Both the position numbers and the translations under genes were made by a program. A stretch of 64,000 bases of DNA, from positions 3,807,501 through 3,871,500 of the forward strand of contig NZ_CP089981.1 of NCBI RefSeq assembly GCF_021389975.1, given 5' to 3'. Below are positions 50,381-59,042 of the stretch, in pieces. The notes beneath the pieces were generated by a model. The model was not told the origin of the DNA, searched no databases, and saw only the letters and a list, made by a program, of their open reading frames with translations. The stretch's first letter is position 1; every line of letters begins with the position of its first letter. The DNA is from Fulvivirga ulvae (GTDB lineage: Bacteria; Bacteroidota; Bacteroidia; Cytophagales; Cyclobacteriaceae).

Positions 50381-51001
50381 ATGGAGGACTCATGGCTTAA
50401 GTATTGGGACGACAGGTTTAGCACCAAAGATTATGCTTATGGTAAGCAACCTAACAACTATTTGAAAGAACAGTTGCAGCAGCTTGAGGTTGGGAAAATA
50501 CTTTTTGCGGCAGAAGGTGAAGGGCGGAATGCCATTTGTGCAGCAAGTCTTGGATGGGAGGTTTCTGCCTTTGACATAAGCTTGGAAGGTAAAAACAAAG
50601 CTCTGCAACTGGCGAATGAGTATGGCGTCTCGCTTGACTATCAGATCGGTCAATTGCCTGAACTAGGTTATAAAGATGAGCAATTTGATGTTATTGCACT
50701 TATTTATGCTCACTTTCCGGCCCATATTAAATCTGACTACCATAAGTTACTCGATAAGTATCTGGTAACAGGCGGCACTGTAATTTTTGAGGCTTTCAGC
50801 AAGAGTCATTTAGAATACAGGCTCAAAAACGAAAAGGCAGGAGGGCCAAGGGATATAGAGTCACTGTTTTCTGTTGAGGAGCTAAGGTCTGATTTTGCTG
50901 ATTATGAGATTATAGCGATGGAAGAAAAGGAAGTGACCTTAAGCGAAGGGTTGTATCATAATGGAAAAAGCTCGGTGATTCGTTTTGTAGGGAGAAAGTA
51001 A
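50381..51001 (+). CDS. Class I SAM-dependent methyltransferase
   Basis: The 206-residue protein begins WLKYWDDRFSTKDYAYGKQP, a start typical of TehB-like small methyltransferases. The SAM-binding motif KILFAAEGEGRNAICAASLG comes next, then VSAFDISLEGKNKALQLA and DVIALIYAHFPAH. The acceptor substrate is unknown; TehB relatives are associated with tellurite or thiol methylation. Confidence 0.85.
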   Translation: MEDSWLKYWDDRFSTKDYAYGKQPNNYLKEQLQQLEVGKILFAAEGEGRNAICAASLGWEVSAFDISLEGKNKALQLANEYGVSLDYQIGQLPELGYKDEQFDVIALIYAHFPAHIKSDYHKLLDKYLVTGGTVIFEAFSKSHLEYRLKNEKAGGPRDIESLFSVEELRSDFADYEIIAMEEKEVTLSEGLYHNGKSSVIRFVGRK

Positions 51002-51109
51002 TAAAGTTTGATTAGTAATGCGGAATATTCCAAAAGATCATAATCATTTGATAAATTTAGTAGACAGCAGGCAAATAGGAGTTAATAAGGTATATTGAAA
51101 TTAATTAAT

Positions 51110-51631
51110 ATGGCAATAAAATATAGGTTAGTAATATTGATCTTTATTTTCTCTTTGTGTACAGCTAATGGACAACCGGTCAGTCCACGGCTTTTGCCTG
51201 AGTGGTTTGTCGAAAGGTATGAAAGTTTGGAACTTGATCGGAGGTATGAACTTGGTGCGTACTTGAATCCTTTATTTTTAGAAGGTGATTTTAATGGAGA
51301 TGGAGAAAAAGATATTGTATCCACCCTGGTAAACTCTGAGAATGGCAAGTTAGGCTTGCTAATTATTTTTAAGAGCTCGGAGGAATATTATATTGTTGGA
51401 GCTGGAGATGGTTTTGGTGTAGCTGGAGATAGTTTTGAGTGGGTAGATTACTGGGAGATATTTGATTCAAAAACAGCTTATGAAACCACCTTTCTTGATA
51501 ATGGGGATGTGGAAGGAACCAGAGAGGTAACGATAAGAAATGTTGCTATAAGCATTCGTGAAAGTGAAGGCTCCGGAGGATTAATTTACTACGATGGAGA
51601 AAAATTTACATGGATCCATCAAGGGGAATAG
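51110..51631 (+). CDS. Secreted hypothetical protein with FG-GAP-like motif
   Basis: The ATG at 51110 gives 173 residues with a signal peptide (YRLVILIFIFSLCTANGQ). The mature part has the calcium-binding-like motif EGDFNGDGEKDIVSTL seen in FG-GAP and VCBS repeats, then a small beta domain. It is only one repeat long, so a full propeller is not formed. Function is unknown. It is AT-rich. Confidence 0.6.
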   Translation: MAIKYRLVILIFIFSLCTANGQPVSPRLLPEWFVERYESLELDRRYELGAYLNPLFLEGDFNGDGEKDIVSTLVNSENGKLGLLIIFKSSEEYYIVGAGDGFGVAGDSFEWVDYWEIFDSKTAYETTFLDNGDVEGTREVTIRNVAISIRESEGSGGLIYYDGEKFTWIHQGE

Positions 51632-51710
51632 TTCAGTGAGCATTTCACGTTTATATCTATTTTCCTTTCCCATAAAAAAACTTTAAAACAATTCAAAAGA
51701 GCATACTACA

Positions 51711-52460
51711 ATGAGCGAAAGAGTCACTCCGGAATTCGCAATTCCCATGCTTCCCAGTAGTTCCATCAGTGAAACACTACAGTTTTACGAAGCTATGGGC
51801 AGTACCATTACTTATCAGCAAAAGGCCCCGAATAACTATATAGGGCTTAAGCTTAAAGGAATTGAGATACATTTTTTCGGGCTGAAACAGCTAAAGCCTG
51901 AATCCAATTTCAGTTCCTGCTATCTCCGGGTTAACGATGTTGACAAGTTATATAATGATTGCAGGGCAGGGTTAAAGCAGCAGTATGGAAAGATACCATT
52001 GAAGGGGATCCCAAGAATTAACCCTATAAAAGATATACCCACTTATGGAGTCCGGCAGTTTGTAATTGTTGATCCATCAGGTAATTATATCCGGATAGGA
52101 GAGAAGATTAAAAAGGAGCCCGGTGTTCTGTTTGAAGAAGATGGGGAGAAGCCGCAAAAGGCAACGCCGTTAAGAAAGGCTTATGAACTTGCTAATAGAC
52201 TTGCCCATGGAAAAGATGACCTGGAAGCCGCCGCCAGTGTGATTGACAAAGCATTGGCTTCTAACAAAAATGTAGAGCCGGAAATACGGTTCAAGCTGAT
52301 TGTATTAAGGCTCGATATAGCCAATAGGTTTGAGGATATAGAGAAAATGAAAGTTATGGAGAAAGAGGGAAGGGGCTTATTGGAACTGGTTGGAAACGTT
52401 TCTGAAATTAATGAGGATATCCGGTCTTTTTATCAAATACTGGAGGGGGATAGGCAGTAG
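51711..52460 (+). CDS. VOC (glyoxalase/bleomycin-resistance) domain protein
   Basis: Residues 8-130 form a vicinal-oxygen-chelate domain (AIPMLPSSSISETLQFYEAM, IGLKLKGIEIHFFGL, FVIVDPSGNYIRIGE), as in bleomycin-binding proteins. The remaining 110 residues are helical (KAYELANRLAHGKDDLEAAA ... EPEIRFKLIVLRLDIANRFE) and resemble TPR-like extensions of BLMA-type proteins. It may bind a drug or metabolite. It converges on sdhB, with a shared terminator hairpin between. Confidence 0.78.
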   Translation: MSERVTPEFAIPMLPSSSISETLQFYEAMGSTITYQQKAPNNYIGLKLKGIEIHFFGLKQLKPESNFSSCYLRVNDVDKLYNDCRAGLKQQYGKIPLKGIPRINPIKDIPTYGVRQFVIVDPSGNYIRIGEKIKKEPGVLFEEDGEKPQKATPLRKAYELANRLAHGKDDLEAAASVIDKALASNKNVEPEIRFKLIVLRLDIANRFEDIEKMKVMEKEGRGLLELVGNVSEINEDIRSFYQILEGDRQ

Positions 52461-52501
52461 AGGTGACCTCATTTGCAGAGATGTTTGGTAGCAATAAAAA
52501 A

Positions 52502-52536
52502 GCCATTCCAGATAAGAATTACTTATTTGAAATGGC
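52502..52536. terminator. Bidirectional terminator between the VOC gene and sdhB
   Basis: GCCATTCCAGATAAG and CTTATTTGAAATGGC form a 15-position stem with two mismatches around AATTA. A run of A (T on the minus strand) flanks the left side, so it probably serves the minus-strand sdh operon best. Confidence 0.7.
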
Positions 52537-52557
52537 TCTTGTATGTTTATTTACAGA

Positions 52558-53307
52558 TTAAACGTTATCAGAGCTGGATTTTGCACTCAGGTACTCTCTG
52601 TTTAGTCTGGCAATATTCTCCAGGCTGATTTCCTTAGGGCACTCTGCAGAACAGGCTCCCGTGTTGGAACAGGCTCCAAAGCCTTCTTCGTCCATCTGTG
52701 ATACCATTTTCTCCACTCTTGTCTTTCTTTCTACCTGCCCCTGAGGCAAAAGTGCCAGTTGGGAAACCTTTGCACTTACGAACAGCATGGCAGAGGCATT
52801 TTTACATGCTGCAACACATGCTCCACATCCGATACACGTTGCGGCATCAAATGCTTCATCTGCAATTTTCTTCGGTATGGGGATCTCGTTGGCATCAGGC
52901 ACACCACCCGTATTCACTGAAACATATCCGCCGGCCTGTATTACACGGTCGAATGCGGATCTGTTTACTACCAGGTCTTTTACTACAGGAAAAGCTTTTG
53001 CTCTCCATGGCTCCACTACAATAGTATCTCCGTCAGAGAAGCTTCTCATGTGAAGCTGGCAGGTAGTAGTTTGTTTAGGTCCGTGAGGCTTTCCGTTAAT
53101 GTACATACTGCATGTTCCACAAATACCTTCGCGGCAGTCGTGGTCAAAGTGTACAGGATCTTCACCTTTTTTTAGTATCTGCTCGTTCAGCACGTCAAAC
53201 ATCTCCAGAAACGACATATCAGGGGATACGTCATCAAGTTGGTATGTTTTGAATCCACCTTTGTCCTGAGCGTTTTTTTGCCTCCAAACCTTTAGTGTTA
53301 TCTTCAT
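52558..53307 (-). CDS. sdhB: Succinate dehydrogenase/fumarate reductase iron-sulfur subunit
   Basis: The 249-residue subunit has the 2Fe-2S ferredoxin domain (CREGICGTCSMYING) and the C-terminal cluster ligands CIGCGACVAACKNA and CSNTGACSAECPKEI. It carries electrons between the flavin of SdhA and the quinone in SdhC. It is the last gene of sdhCAB. Confidence 0.96.
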   Translation of the reverse strand: MKITLKVWRQKNAQDKGGFKTYQLDDVSPDMSFLEMFDVLNEQILKKGEDPVHFDHDCREGICGTCSMYINGKPHGPKQTTTCQLHMRSFSDGDTIVVEPWRAKAFPVVKDLVVNRSAFDRVIQAGGYVSVNTGGVPDANEIPIPKKIADEAFDAATCIGCGACVAACKNASAMLFVSAKVSQLALLPQGQVERKTRVEKMVSQMDEEGFGACSNTGACSAECPKEISLENIARLNREYLSAKSSSDNV

Positions 53308-53385
53308 AACGTTGTATGTTGGTAGTTAATAGTTATTCTTTTATTTGCGACATTTATGTTGCCGGCAGAGCCGGCAAGTGTGTCA

Positions 53386-55320
53386 TTATTTATAGCTTCT
53401 CTGGGTCAGTTTTACATTCTCGAATACCAGGTCTTCCTTATGCAGTACTTCTGGTACTTCCGGTCCCTTGTATTCCCATGCGGCTACATAAGAGAATTCA
53501 TCATCCTTACGCTTTGCTTCACCCTCCTCAGTCTGCGACTCTTCCCTGAAGTGTCCACCACATGACTCACTTCTGTTCAATGCATCATCGACCATTAGTT
53601 CACCAAGCTCTAGGAAGTCAGCTACTCTGTTGGCTTTTTCAAGTGACTGGTTGAGTTCTTCATTTGATCCCAGTACATTCACATCTTCCCAGAACTCTTT
53701 TCTTAACTGCTGGATCTCCGTCTTTGCCTTTTTGAGGCCTTCCTCATTCCTCGACATTCCGCAATACTCCCACATGATATGTCCAAGTGCCTTATGGAAT
53801 TCATCAACGGTTCTTTTTCCTTTGATGCCAAGCAGTTTTTTGTTGATTTCCTTAACACGCGCTTCGGCTTCTTTAAATGCTTCATGATCGGTAGATACTT
53901 TTTCATAAGGCATTTTAGCCAGATAGTCACCGATGGTGTACGGAATAACAAAGTATCCGTCGGCAAGCCCTTGCATCAGCGCACTGGCTCCCAGGCGGTT
54001 GGCTCCGTGGTCAGAGAAGTTGGCTTCTCCTATGGCATAGAGTCCTTCAACGTTTGTCATAAGGTTATAATCCACCCAAAGGCCACCCATAGTGTAGTGA
54101 ACAGCAGGGTAGATTTTCATTGGCGTTTCATAAGGATTGTCACCGGTGATTTGCTGGTACATATCGAAAAGATTACCGTACTTGCCTTCAATGGCATCAC
54201 GACCATCTCTTCTGATGGCATCAGCAAAGTCCAGATATACGGCAAGTCCTGTTTTGCTTACACCTCGGCCTTCATCGCAAACGTACTTGGCGTTTCTTGA
54301 GGCTACATCCCGGGGTACAAGGTTACCGAACGAAGGGTATCTTCTCTCCAGGTAGTAATCTCGTTTATCTTCAGGAAGGTCAGTAGGCTTTAACTCGCCT
54401 TTTCTGATCTTTTCAGAGTCTGATTTTTCTTTAGGTACCCATACACGTCCGTCATTTCTCAGAGACTCGGACATCAAAGTAAGTTTTGACTGGTGGTCTC
54501 CAGAAACCGGAATACAGGTAGGGTGAATCTGAGTATAGCAGGGGTTTGCAAAAAGAGCACCTTTCTTGTGAGCCCTCCATGCTGCGGTTACGTTTGACCC
54601 CATGGCGTTGGTAGAAAGGTAGAATACGTTACCGTAACCTCCTGTTGCCAAAACCACGGCATGCGCACTGTGCGATTCAATCTCGCCAGTGATCAGGTTA
54701 CGTGTTACGATACCCCGGGCTTTGCCATCAATCATTACGAGATCGAGCATTTCCGAGCGGGTATACATCTTTACCTTACCGTTTGATATCTGTCTGCTCA
54801 GTGCACTGTAGGCACCTAAAAGCAGCTGCTGTCCGGTCTGGCCCCTGGCGTAGAAGGTTCTGGAAACCTGGGCTCCACCGAATGATCTGTTGGCAAGCAG
54901 GCCACCGTATTCTCTTGCAAAAGGCACCCCCTGGGCAACACACTGATCTATTATATCGACACTAACTTCTGCCAGACGGTAAACGTTACCCTCCCTTGAA
55001 CGGTAATCACCACCTTTTACAGTGTCGTAGAACAGCCTGAAAATGCTGTCACCATCGTTTTGATAGTTTTTCGCAGCGTTGATACCACCCTGAGCCGCAA
55101 TACTGTGGGCTCTCCTGGGGCTGTCCTGAAAACAAAATGCTTTAACATTGTAGCCCAGCTCCCCGAAAGATGCTGCAGCCGAAGCACCAGCTAAACCGGT
55201 ACCTACAACAATAATGTCATATTTACGCTTATTGGCCGGATTTACTAACTTAACATTGAATTTATGTTTTGACCATTTCTCCGCGATTGGCCCTTCCGGT
55301 ATTTTAGAATCTAACTTCAT
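53386..55320 (-). CDS. sdhA: Succinate dehydrogenase/fumarate reductase flavoprotein subunit
   Basis: The 644-residue catalytic subunit has the FAD motif VVGTGLAGASAAASFGELGY, the covalent-flavin segment RRAHSIAAQGGINAA, and the active-site segments ALVLATGGYGNVFYLST-like (VVLATGGYGNVFYL) and HTYP-type residues. NRLGASALMQGLADGYFVIP is near the C-terminal third. It oxidises succinate to fumarate, or the reverse. It is larger than Escherichia coli SdhA, as usual in this phylum. Confidence 0.96.
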   Translation of the reverse strand: MKLDSKIPEGPIAEKWSKHKFNVKLVNPANKRKYDIIVVGTGLAGASAAASFGELGYNVKAFCFQDSPRRAHSIAAQGGINAAKNYQNDGDSIFRLFYDTVKGGDYRSREGNVYRLAEVSVDIIDQCVAQGVPFAREYGGLLANRSFGGAQVSRTFYARGQTGQQLLLGAYSALSRQISNGKVKMYTRSEMLDLVMIDGKARGIVTRNLITGEIESHSAHAVVLATGGYGNVFYLSTNAMGSNVTAAWRAHKKGALFANPCYTQIHPTCIPVSGDHQSKLTLMSESLRNDGRVWVPKEKSDSEKIRKGELKPTDLPEDKRDYYLERRYPSFGNLVPRDVASRNAKYVCDEGRGVSKTGLAVYLDFADAIRRDGRDAIEGKYGNLFDMYQQITGDNPYETPMKIYPAVHYTMGGLWVDYNLMTNVEGLYAIGEANFSDHGANRLGASALMQGLADGYFVIPYTIGDYLAKMPYEKVSTDHEAFKEAEARVKEINKKLLGIKGKRTVDEFHKALGHIMWEYCGMSRNEEGLKKAKTEIQQLRKEFWEDVNVLGSNEELNQSLEKANRVADFLELGELMVDDALNRSESCGGHFREESQTEEGEAKRKDDEFSYVAAWEYKGPEVPEVLHKEDLVFENVKLTQRSYK

Positions 55321-55346
55321 CTATCAGACGGTTTATACTAGTTGGA

Positions 55347-56030
55347 TTACAAATTTTTGAAATATATTATTACGGGGATTGCAGCGAACATAGCTGGTAC
55401 TATGATGGCAAAGGCAACGCCTACAAATTTTATAACTGGGTTGTATTTAACATGGTTCAGGCCAAGGGTCTGGAAAGCACTTGAGAAGCCATGAAACAAA
55501 TGGAACATTAAGCCGAGCATGGCTACTACATAAAGCACTACATACCATAACTGCGAAAAAGCTATATCTACTGTGGCATATAGGTCCCGGTATTCCTGAC
55601 CATCATATTGTACCATTTCAATTGGCCCCCAGTGCATCACATACCAGAAATTTTTCAGGTGTATGACCAGGAATATGAAAATGATCGTACCCAGTATTCC
55701 CATATTTCGAGAGCTCCATGTGCTGTTAGTTGAAGCGCTTGTTTTGGCATATCCTACCGGCCTTGCTTTTTTATTGCTTACGGTTATCAGAATGGCCCAT
55801 ACTATGTGAATAATAAAGGTGGCATAAAGAATAAAGGAGGTAGTTTTGATCAGTGGGTTTGTAGTCATGAATTTTGCATAAACGTTGAATGCGCGCCCTT
55901 CATCGTTTAGCAAAAGCTGGAGATTACCTGAAAGGTGTACTACCAAAAAGATAACAAGAAATAACCCTGTTAAAGCCATTAAAAGCTTTTTACCCAAGGT
56001 GCTGGACATTGCTTTAGTGAACCAACTCAT
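55347..56030 (-). CDS. sdhC: Succinate dehydrogenase cytochrome b subunit
   Basis: The 227-residue protein has five membrane helices and conserved His residues for two hemes (VVHLSGNLQLLLNDEG, HIVWAILITVSN, FLVIHLKNFWYVMHWG, LMFHLFHGFSSAFQ). It matches the fused, class B cytochrome b subunit of Bacteroidota and Bacillus. It anchors SdhA and SdhB and passes electrons to menaquinone. A good promoter lies just upstream. Confidence 0.93.
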   Translation of the reverse strand: MSWFTKAMSSTLGKKLLMALTGLFLVIFLVVHLSGNLQLLLNDEGRAFNVYAKFMTTNPLIKTTSFILYATFIIHIVWAILITVSNKKARPVGYAKTSASTNSTWSSRNMGILGTIIFIFLVIHLKNFWYVMHWGPIEMVQYDGQEYRDLYATVDIAFSQLWYVVLYVVAMLGLMFHLFHGFSSAFQTLGLNHVKYNPVIKFVGVAFAIIVPAMFAAIPVIIYFKNL

Positions 56031-56073
56031 GGTATAGTTTTGATGATTTTAAGTTGTAATAATTAAACCTTGC

Positions 56074-56101
56074 CAAAGGTACATTTGAAAGGTTTATCAA
56101 A
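56074..56101 (-). promoter_or_regulatory. Promoter of the sdhCAB operon
   Basis: On the minus strand TTTG (56098-56101) and TACCTTTG (56074-56081) match the Bacteroidota -33 and -7 elements with 16 bases between. They lie 44 bases upstream of the sdhC start. Confidence 0.65.
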
Positions 56102-56142
56102 CAATTATGCCTGTCTATTTTAAAAGATTCTAAATAGAGGGA

Positions 56143-56283
56143 TTAAAAAAAGGAGGGAAACCATTGGGTGAAAAGCTCGAAAAAGAATACAATCAGACCT
56201 ATTAAAAACACGGTTCCGGTAAGGAGCAATTCGCTCTGTGCGAACTGGCGAAGTCTGACTCGTATCACTTTAACTCTTTTCAT
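56143..56283 (-). CDS. Possible 46-residue single-pass membrane microprotein
   Basis: ATG at 56283 opens MKRVKVIRVRLRQFAQSELL, then a membrane segment LTGTVFLIGLIVFFFELF, ending before TAA at 56143-56145. The positive N-terminus and single helix fit a small inner-membrane protein. It lies 112 bases before sdhC on the same strand, but the sdh promoter falls between them. No homologue is known to me. Confidence 0.35.
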   Translation of the reverse strand: MKRVKVIRVRLRQFAQSELLLTGTVFLIGLIVFFFELFTQWFPSFF

Positions 56284-56478
56284 TATGTGGAATATATGCC
56301 ACAATCCCAGCAACAACTCATGTACCAGTTGTGAATATTGCTTTAAACGCCTCTTTGAAGCGGTTATTGCTTATGAAGCAGTCCCTCATTGGGAAATAGT
56401 CTCTTATCGGTAGCGGAGGTTTCGGGGGTTTTATCGTTATTGTTTCATAATTTTGCTATTGTAAAAAACTGTGTAATT

Positions 56479-57714
56479 ATGAGTCCCGAGACTATCCTTA
56501 CTATTATACTGGTGATTATTTCCGCTGATTTCATTTTTGAGCAGTTGCTGGACTACATCAACCTCAAGTCCGGTAAATATGAATTGCCGGAAGAGGTGGC
56601 TGCTTTTTATGAAAAGGAGAAGTATACCAAATCGATCAGCTATCAGCGGGTACAAACACGCTTCTCATTCATTACATCTGCGGTTAGTTTTATTGCGTCA
56701 TTTCTGCTGCTGGCCTTCGGCGGTTTTGGATATATTGATGAGCTGCTTCGTCCTTACTTTGACCATGAGATTTTACTGGCACTTGTGTATTTTGGAGCAT
56801 TGTATTTCGTGTCGGATCTGCTTACCATTCCATTTCAGCTGTATAACACCTTTGTGATTGAGGAAAGATACGGCTTCAACAAAACTACCGCGGGTACTTT
56901 TATTGCGGATAAATTAAAGGGCTACATGCTTGCCGTATTGATCGGCGGACTTTTGCTGGGGCTCTTGCTTTATCTGATCCTCAACATAGGGCAGGACTTC
57001 TGGATCTATTTCTGGATAGCCATAGCTGTTTTTACCTTGTTTGCCAATATGTTCTTCACTACACTCATATTACCTTTGTTTAATAAGCTTACCCCGTTGG
57101 AAGAAGGCGAACTTAAAACGGCAATTGAAGATTATAGCAAACGTATCAATTTTCCGCTTGACAACATTTTTGTAATTGACGGGTCGAAAAGATCTAACAA
57201 AGCCAATGCATTTTTCTCAGGTATAGGCAAAAAGAAGAAAATTGTGCTATATGATACTTTGATCAAAAATCATTCGACAGAAGAGCTGGTAGCTATCCTG
57301 GCCCATGAAGTAGGGCACTTCAAAAAGAAGCATATTGTGCTTGGCTTTGTGATCTCGATTGTTCAAACAGGGGTAATGCTGTTCATCATGTCACGAATGA
57401 TACTCAATGAAAACCTTTCACTTGCACTCGGTGCCGAGCAGATGGGTGTACATCTGAATCTGATTGCCTTTGGTTTGTTGTTTACCCCTATTTCAAAGGT
57501 TATTGGTGTGTTTGGCAATATCATAAGCAGAAGGAATGAGTACGAGGCTGACGAATATGCTAATAAAACATACAATGGGCAGGCCCTGTCCAGTGCATTG
57601 AAGAAGCTATCTGTGGATAACCTGAGTAATTTATACCCTCATCCGGCTTATGTTTTTGTTCACTATTCGCATCCGCCCTTATTGAAGCGGCTGGATGCCA
57701 TTGCCAGGTTATAA
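56479..57714 (+). CDS. M48-family zinc metalloprotease (Ste24/HtpX-like)
   Basis: The ATG at 56479 (not the upstream in-frame start at 56389) gives 411 residues. There are about seven membrane helices, as in Ste24-type CAAX proteases. The M48 motif LAHEVGHFKKKH (H276, E277, H280) and the downstream third zinc ligand NEYEADEYA are present, with IDGSKRSNKANAFFSG before them. It probably degrades misfolded membrane proteins. It converges on the phosphatase gene with 14 bases between. Confidence 0.92.
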   Translation: MSPETILTIILVIISADFIFEQLLDYINLKSGKYELPEEVAAFYEKEKYTKSISYQRVQTRFSFITSAVSFIASFLLLAFGGFGYIDELLRPYFDHEILLALVYFGALYFVSDLLTIPFQLYNTFVIEERYGFNKTTAGTFIADKLKGYMLAVLIGGLLLGLLLYLILNIGQDFWIYFWIAIAVFTLFANMFFTTLILPLFNKLTPLEEGELKTAIEDYSKRINFPLDNIFVIDGSKRSNKANAFFSGIGKKKKIVLYDTLIKNHSTEELVAILAHEVGHFKKKHIVLGFVISIVQTGVMLFIMSRMILNENLSLALGAEQMGVHLNLIAFGLLFTPISKVIGVFGNIISRRNEYEADEYANKTYNGQALSSALKKLSVDNLSNLYPHPAYVFVHYSHPPLLKRLDAIARL

Positions 57715-57728
57715 GTGAATCAAGGAGA

Positions 57729-58970
57729 TTATTTATGGATGGTGAATTCATCTACCAGGTGTAAATCTTCGGTGGCAAATGACTCACCTTTTAGTTGTTT
57801 TCCGTTTACTGAGATCTTTAAAAAAGCCCATAGATGAGCAGCACGGGCGACCAGGTCTTTGTGCCTGCAGTTTTCAGGGTCCGGGGTGAAAGGCTTTGAA
57901 TCCGTACCTATTCCACGGAGCTTGCCACCGCTGCCCACAGTAATGCTTATGAATCCTTTTGGAGTATGGTAGACCTGGGAGGAACCTATGTATTCAGGTA
58001 TGACTTCACCCGTGCCATTCATGGGGTTGAGACGTTCGTAAGTATGTGCATGGCCATTAAGTACCAGGTCAACATTGTACTGCTCAAAAAGTGGGTAGAG
58101 TGCCATTACATTGTTGTAATCCTCCTTATAAGTACATGATTTACCATTGTGATGTAAGAAAATAATGATCCAGGTTGCGTTACCTTGCGCGGCTTCAAGA
58201 TCACTTTTCAGCCATTCGACCTGCTTTTCATATTCATGGAAGTCGCCATTTTTGCTATCCATACCAATGAAATGAGCCTGCCCGTAATCAAAGCTGTAGT
58301 AGTATTCATTATGGGGAAGCTTCCATTCCTTCAGGTAGTTGTTTTCCGGCTCATGCCAATCGTGGTTACCCAATACCGTAAAAACAGGCAGGTATGGGAA
58401 TATGCTGCCAAAATGGTTAAAGAGATTACTGTCATAGGCCTCGCTTTTGCCATCGGGATAGATGATGTCGCCTAATAATAGTCCGAAGTTCATGGAGCTG
58501 ACCGATGGTTCCAATGCCTTGGCCAGTAAGTCTGGCGTACCGCCTTCTTCTATAGGCTCTCCAATATCTCCGACCGCAAAAAATGAAAATACAGAATCTT
58601 TTTGACTAACAGGAGACCTGAACCACAGGGTATCATCCGGTAGCAGATCAATATCGTTGGTGAGTATCTTGTACCTGTATGGTGTGTTTGGTTCAAGGTC
58701 TCTGAGTACTACCTCATTTTCAGTAACTCCGGTATTTGTCAGCCTTACGTTTCCTTCTACCGACTTCCATTCTCCATGTGCAGCAGGTTTATATGCCACC
58801 TTACAAACGGTTCCTGTATCTGTTCTCCACAAAATAGTGAGGCTGTCCTTAAGGGCGCACTGGAGATAGGGCTTTCTGGCCAGTAAAGGTTTTATTTCCC
58901 TTGTCGGCGTGGAACAGTACACTAGAAGAAGTATAGGAATAAAAATAATGGTGTTGATAATCTGCTTCAT
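57729..58970 (-). CDS. Secreted purple-acid-phosphatase-like metallophosphoesterase
   Basis: The 413-residue protein has a lipoprotein-like signal (LLLVYCS), an N-terminal fibronectin-like domain (about 30-115, with TNTGVTENEVVLRDLEPNTP) and a calcineurin-like catalytic domain. Metal motifs are FAVGDIGEP, LLLGDIIYPDG, VLGNHDWHE, LHHNGKSC and LNGHAHTYERLNP. It should hydrolyse phosphomonoesters at the cell envelope. It follows the PUL lipoprotein gene, from which a terminator separates it. Confidence 0.9.
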   Translation of the reverse strand: MKQIINTIIFIPILLLVYCSTPTREIKPLLARKPYLQCALKDSLTILWRTDTGTVCKVAYKPAAHGEWKSVEGNVRLTNTGVTENEVVLRDLEPNTPYRYKILTNDIDLLPDDTLWFRSPVSQKDSVFSFFAVGDIGEPIEEGGTPDLLAKALEPSVSSMNFGLLLGDIIYPDGKSEAYDSNLFNHFGSIFPYLPVFTVLGNHDWHEPENNYLKEWKLPHNEYYYSFDYGQAHFIGMDSKNGDFHEYEKQVEWLKSDLEAAQGNATWIIIFLHHNGKSCTYKEDYNNVMALYPLFEQYNVDLVLNGHAHTYERLNPMNGTGEVIPEYIGSSQVYHTPKGFISITVGSGGKLRGIGTDSKPFTPDPENCRHKDLVARAAHLWAFLKISVNGKQLKGESFATEDLHLVDEFTIHK

Positions 58971-58981
58971 GTTATTCTTAA

Positions 58982-59021
58982 AGTAAAAGAAGCCCCGGAA
59001 ATCTGGAGGGATTCCCGGGGC
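58982..59021 (-). terminator. Terminator after the crystallin-domain lipoprotein gene
   Basis: On the minus strand GCCCCGG and CCGGGGC form a stem and are followed by TTCTTTTACTT. It separates the PUL operon from the phosphatase gene. Confidence 0.75.
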
Positions 59022-59042
59022 AGCTCTTGTTTTATTAATTAT

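Larger units (their letters stand above)
56031..56478. other. Divergent region between sdhC and the Ste24 protease gene
   Basis: It holds the sdh promoter (56074-56101) and a possible 46-residue membrane microprotein (56143-56283). A plus-strand frame (56168-56413) has no convincing protein features. No RNA gene was recognised. Confidence 0.5.

Noticed and set aside
56168..56413. Plus-strand 81-codon ORF upstream of the Ste24 gene
   Set aside because: It has mixed composition without signal, domain or hydrophobic pattern, and it overlaps a more protein-like minus-strand frame; probably chance.
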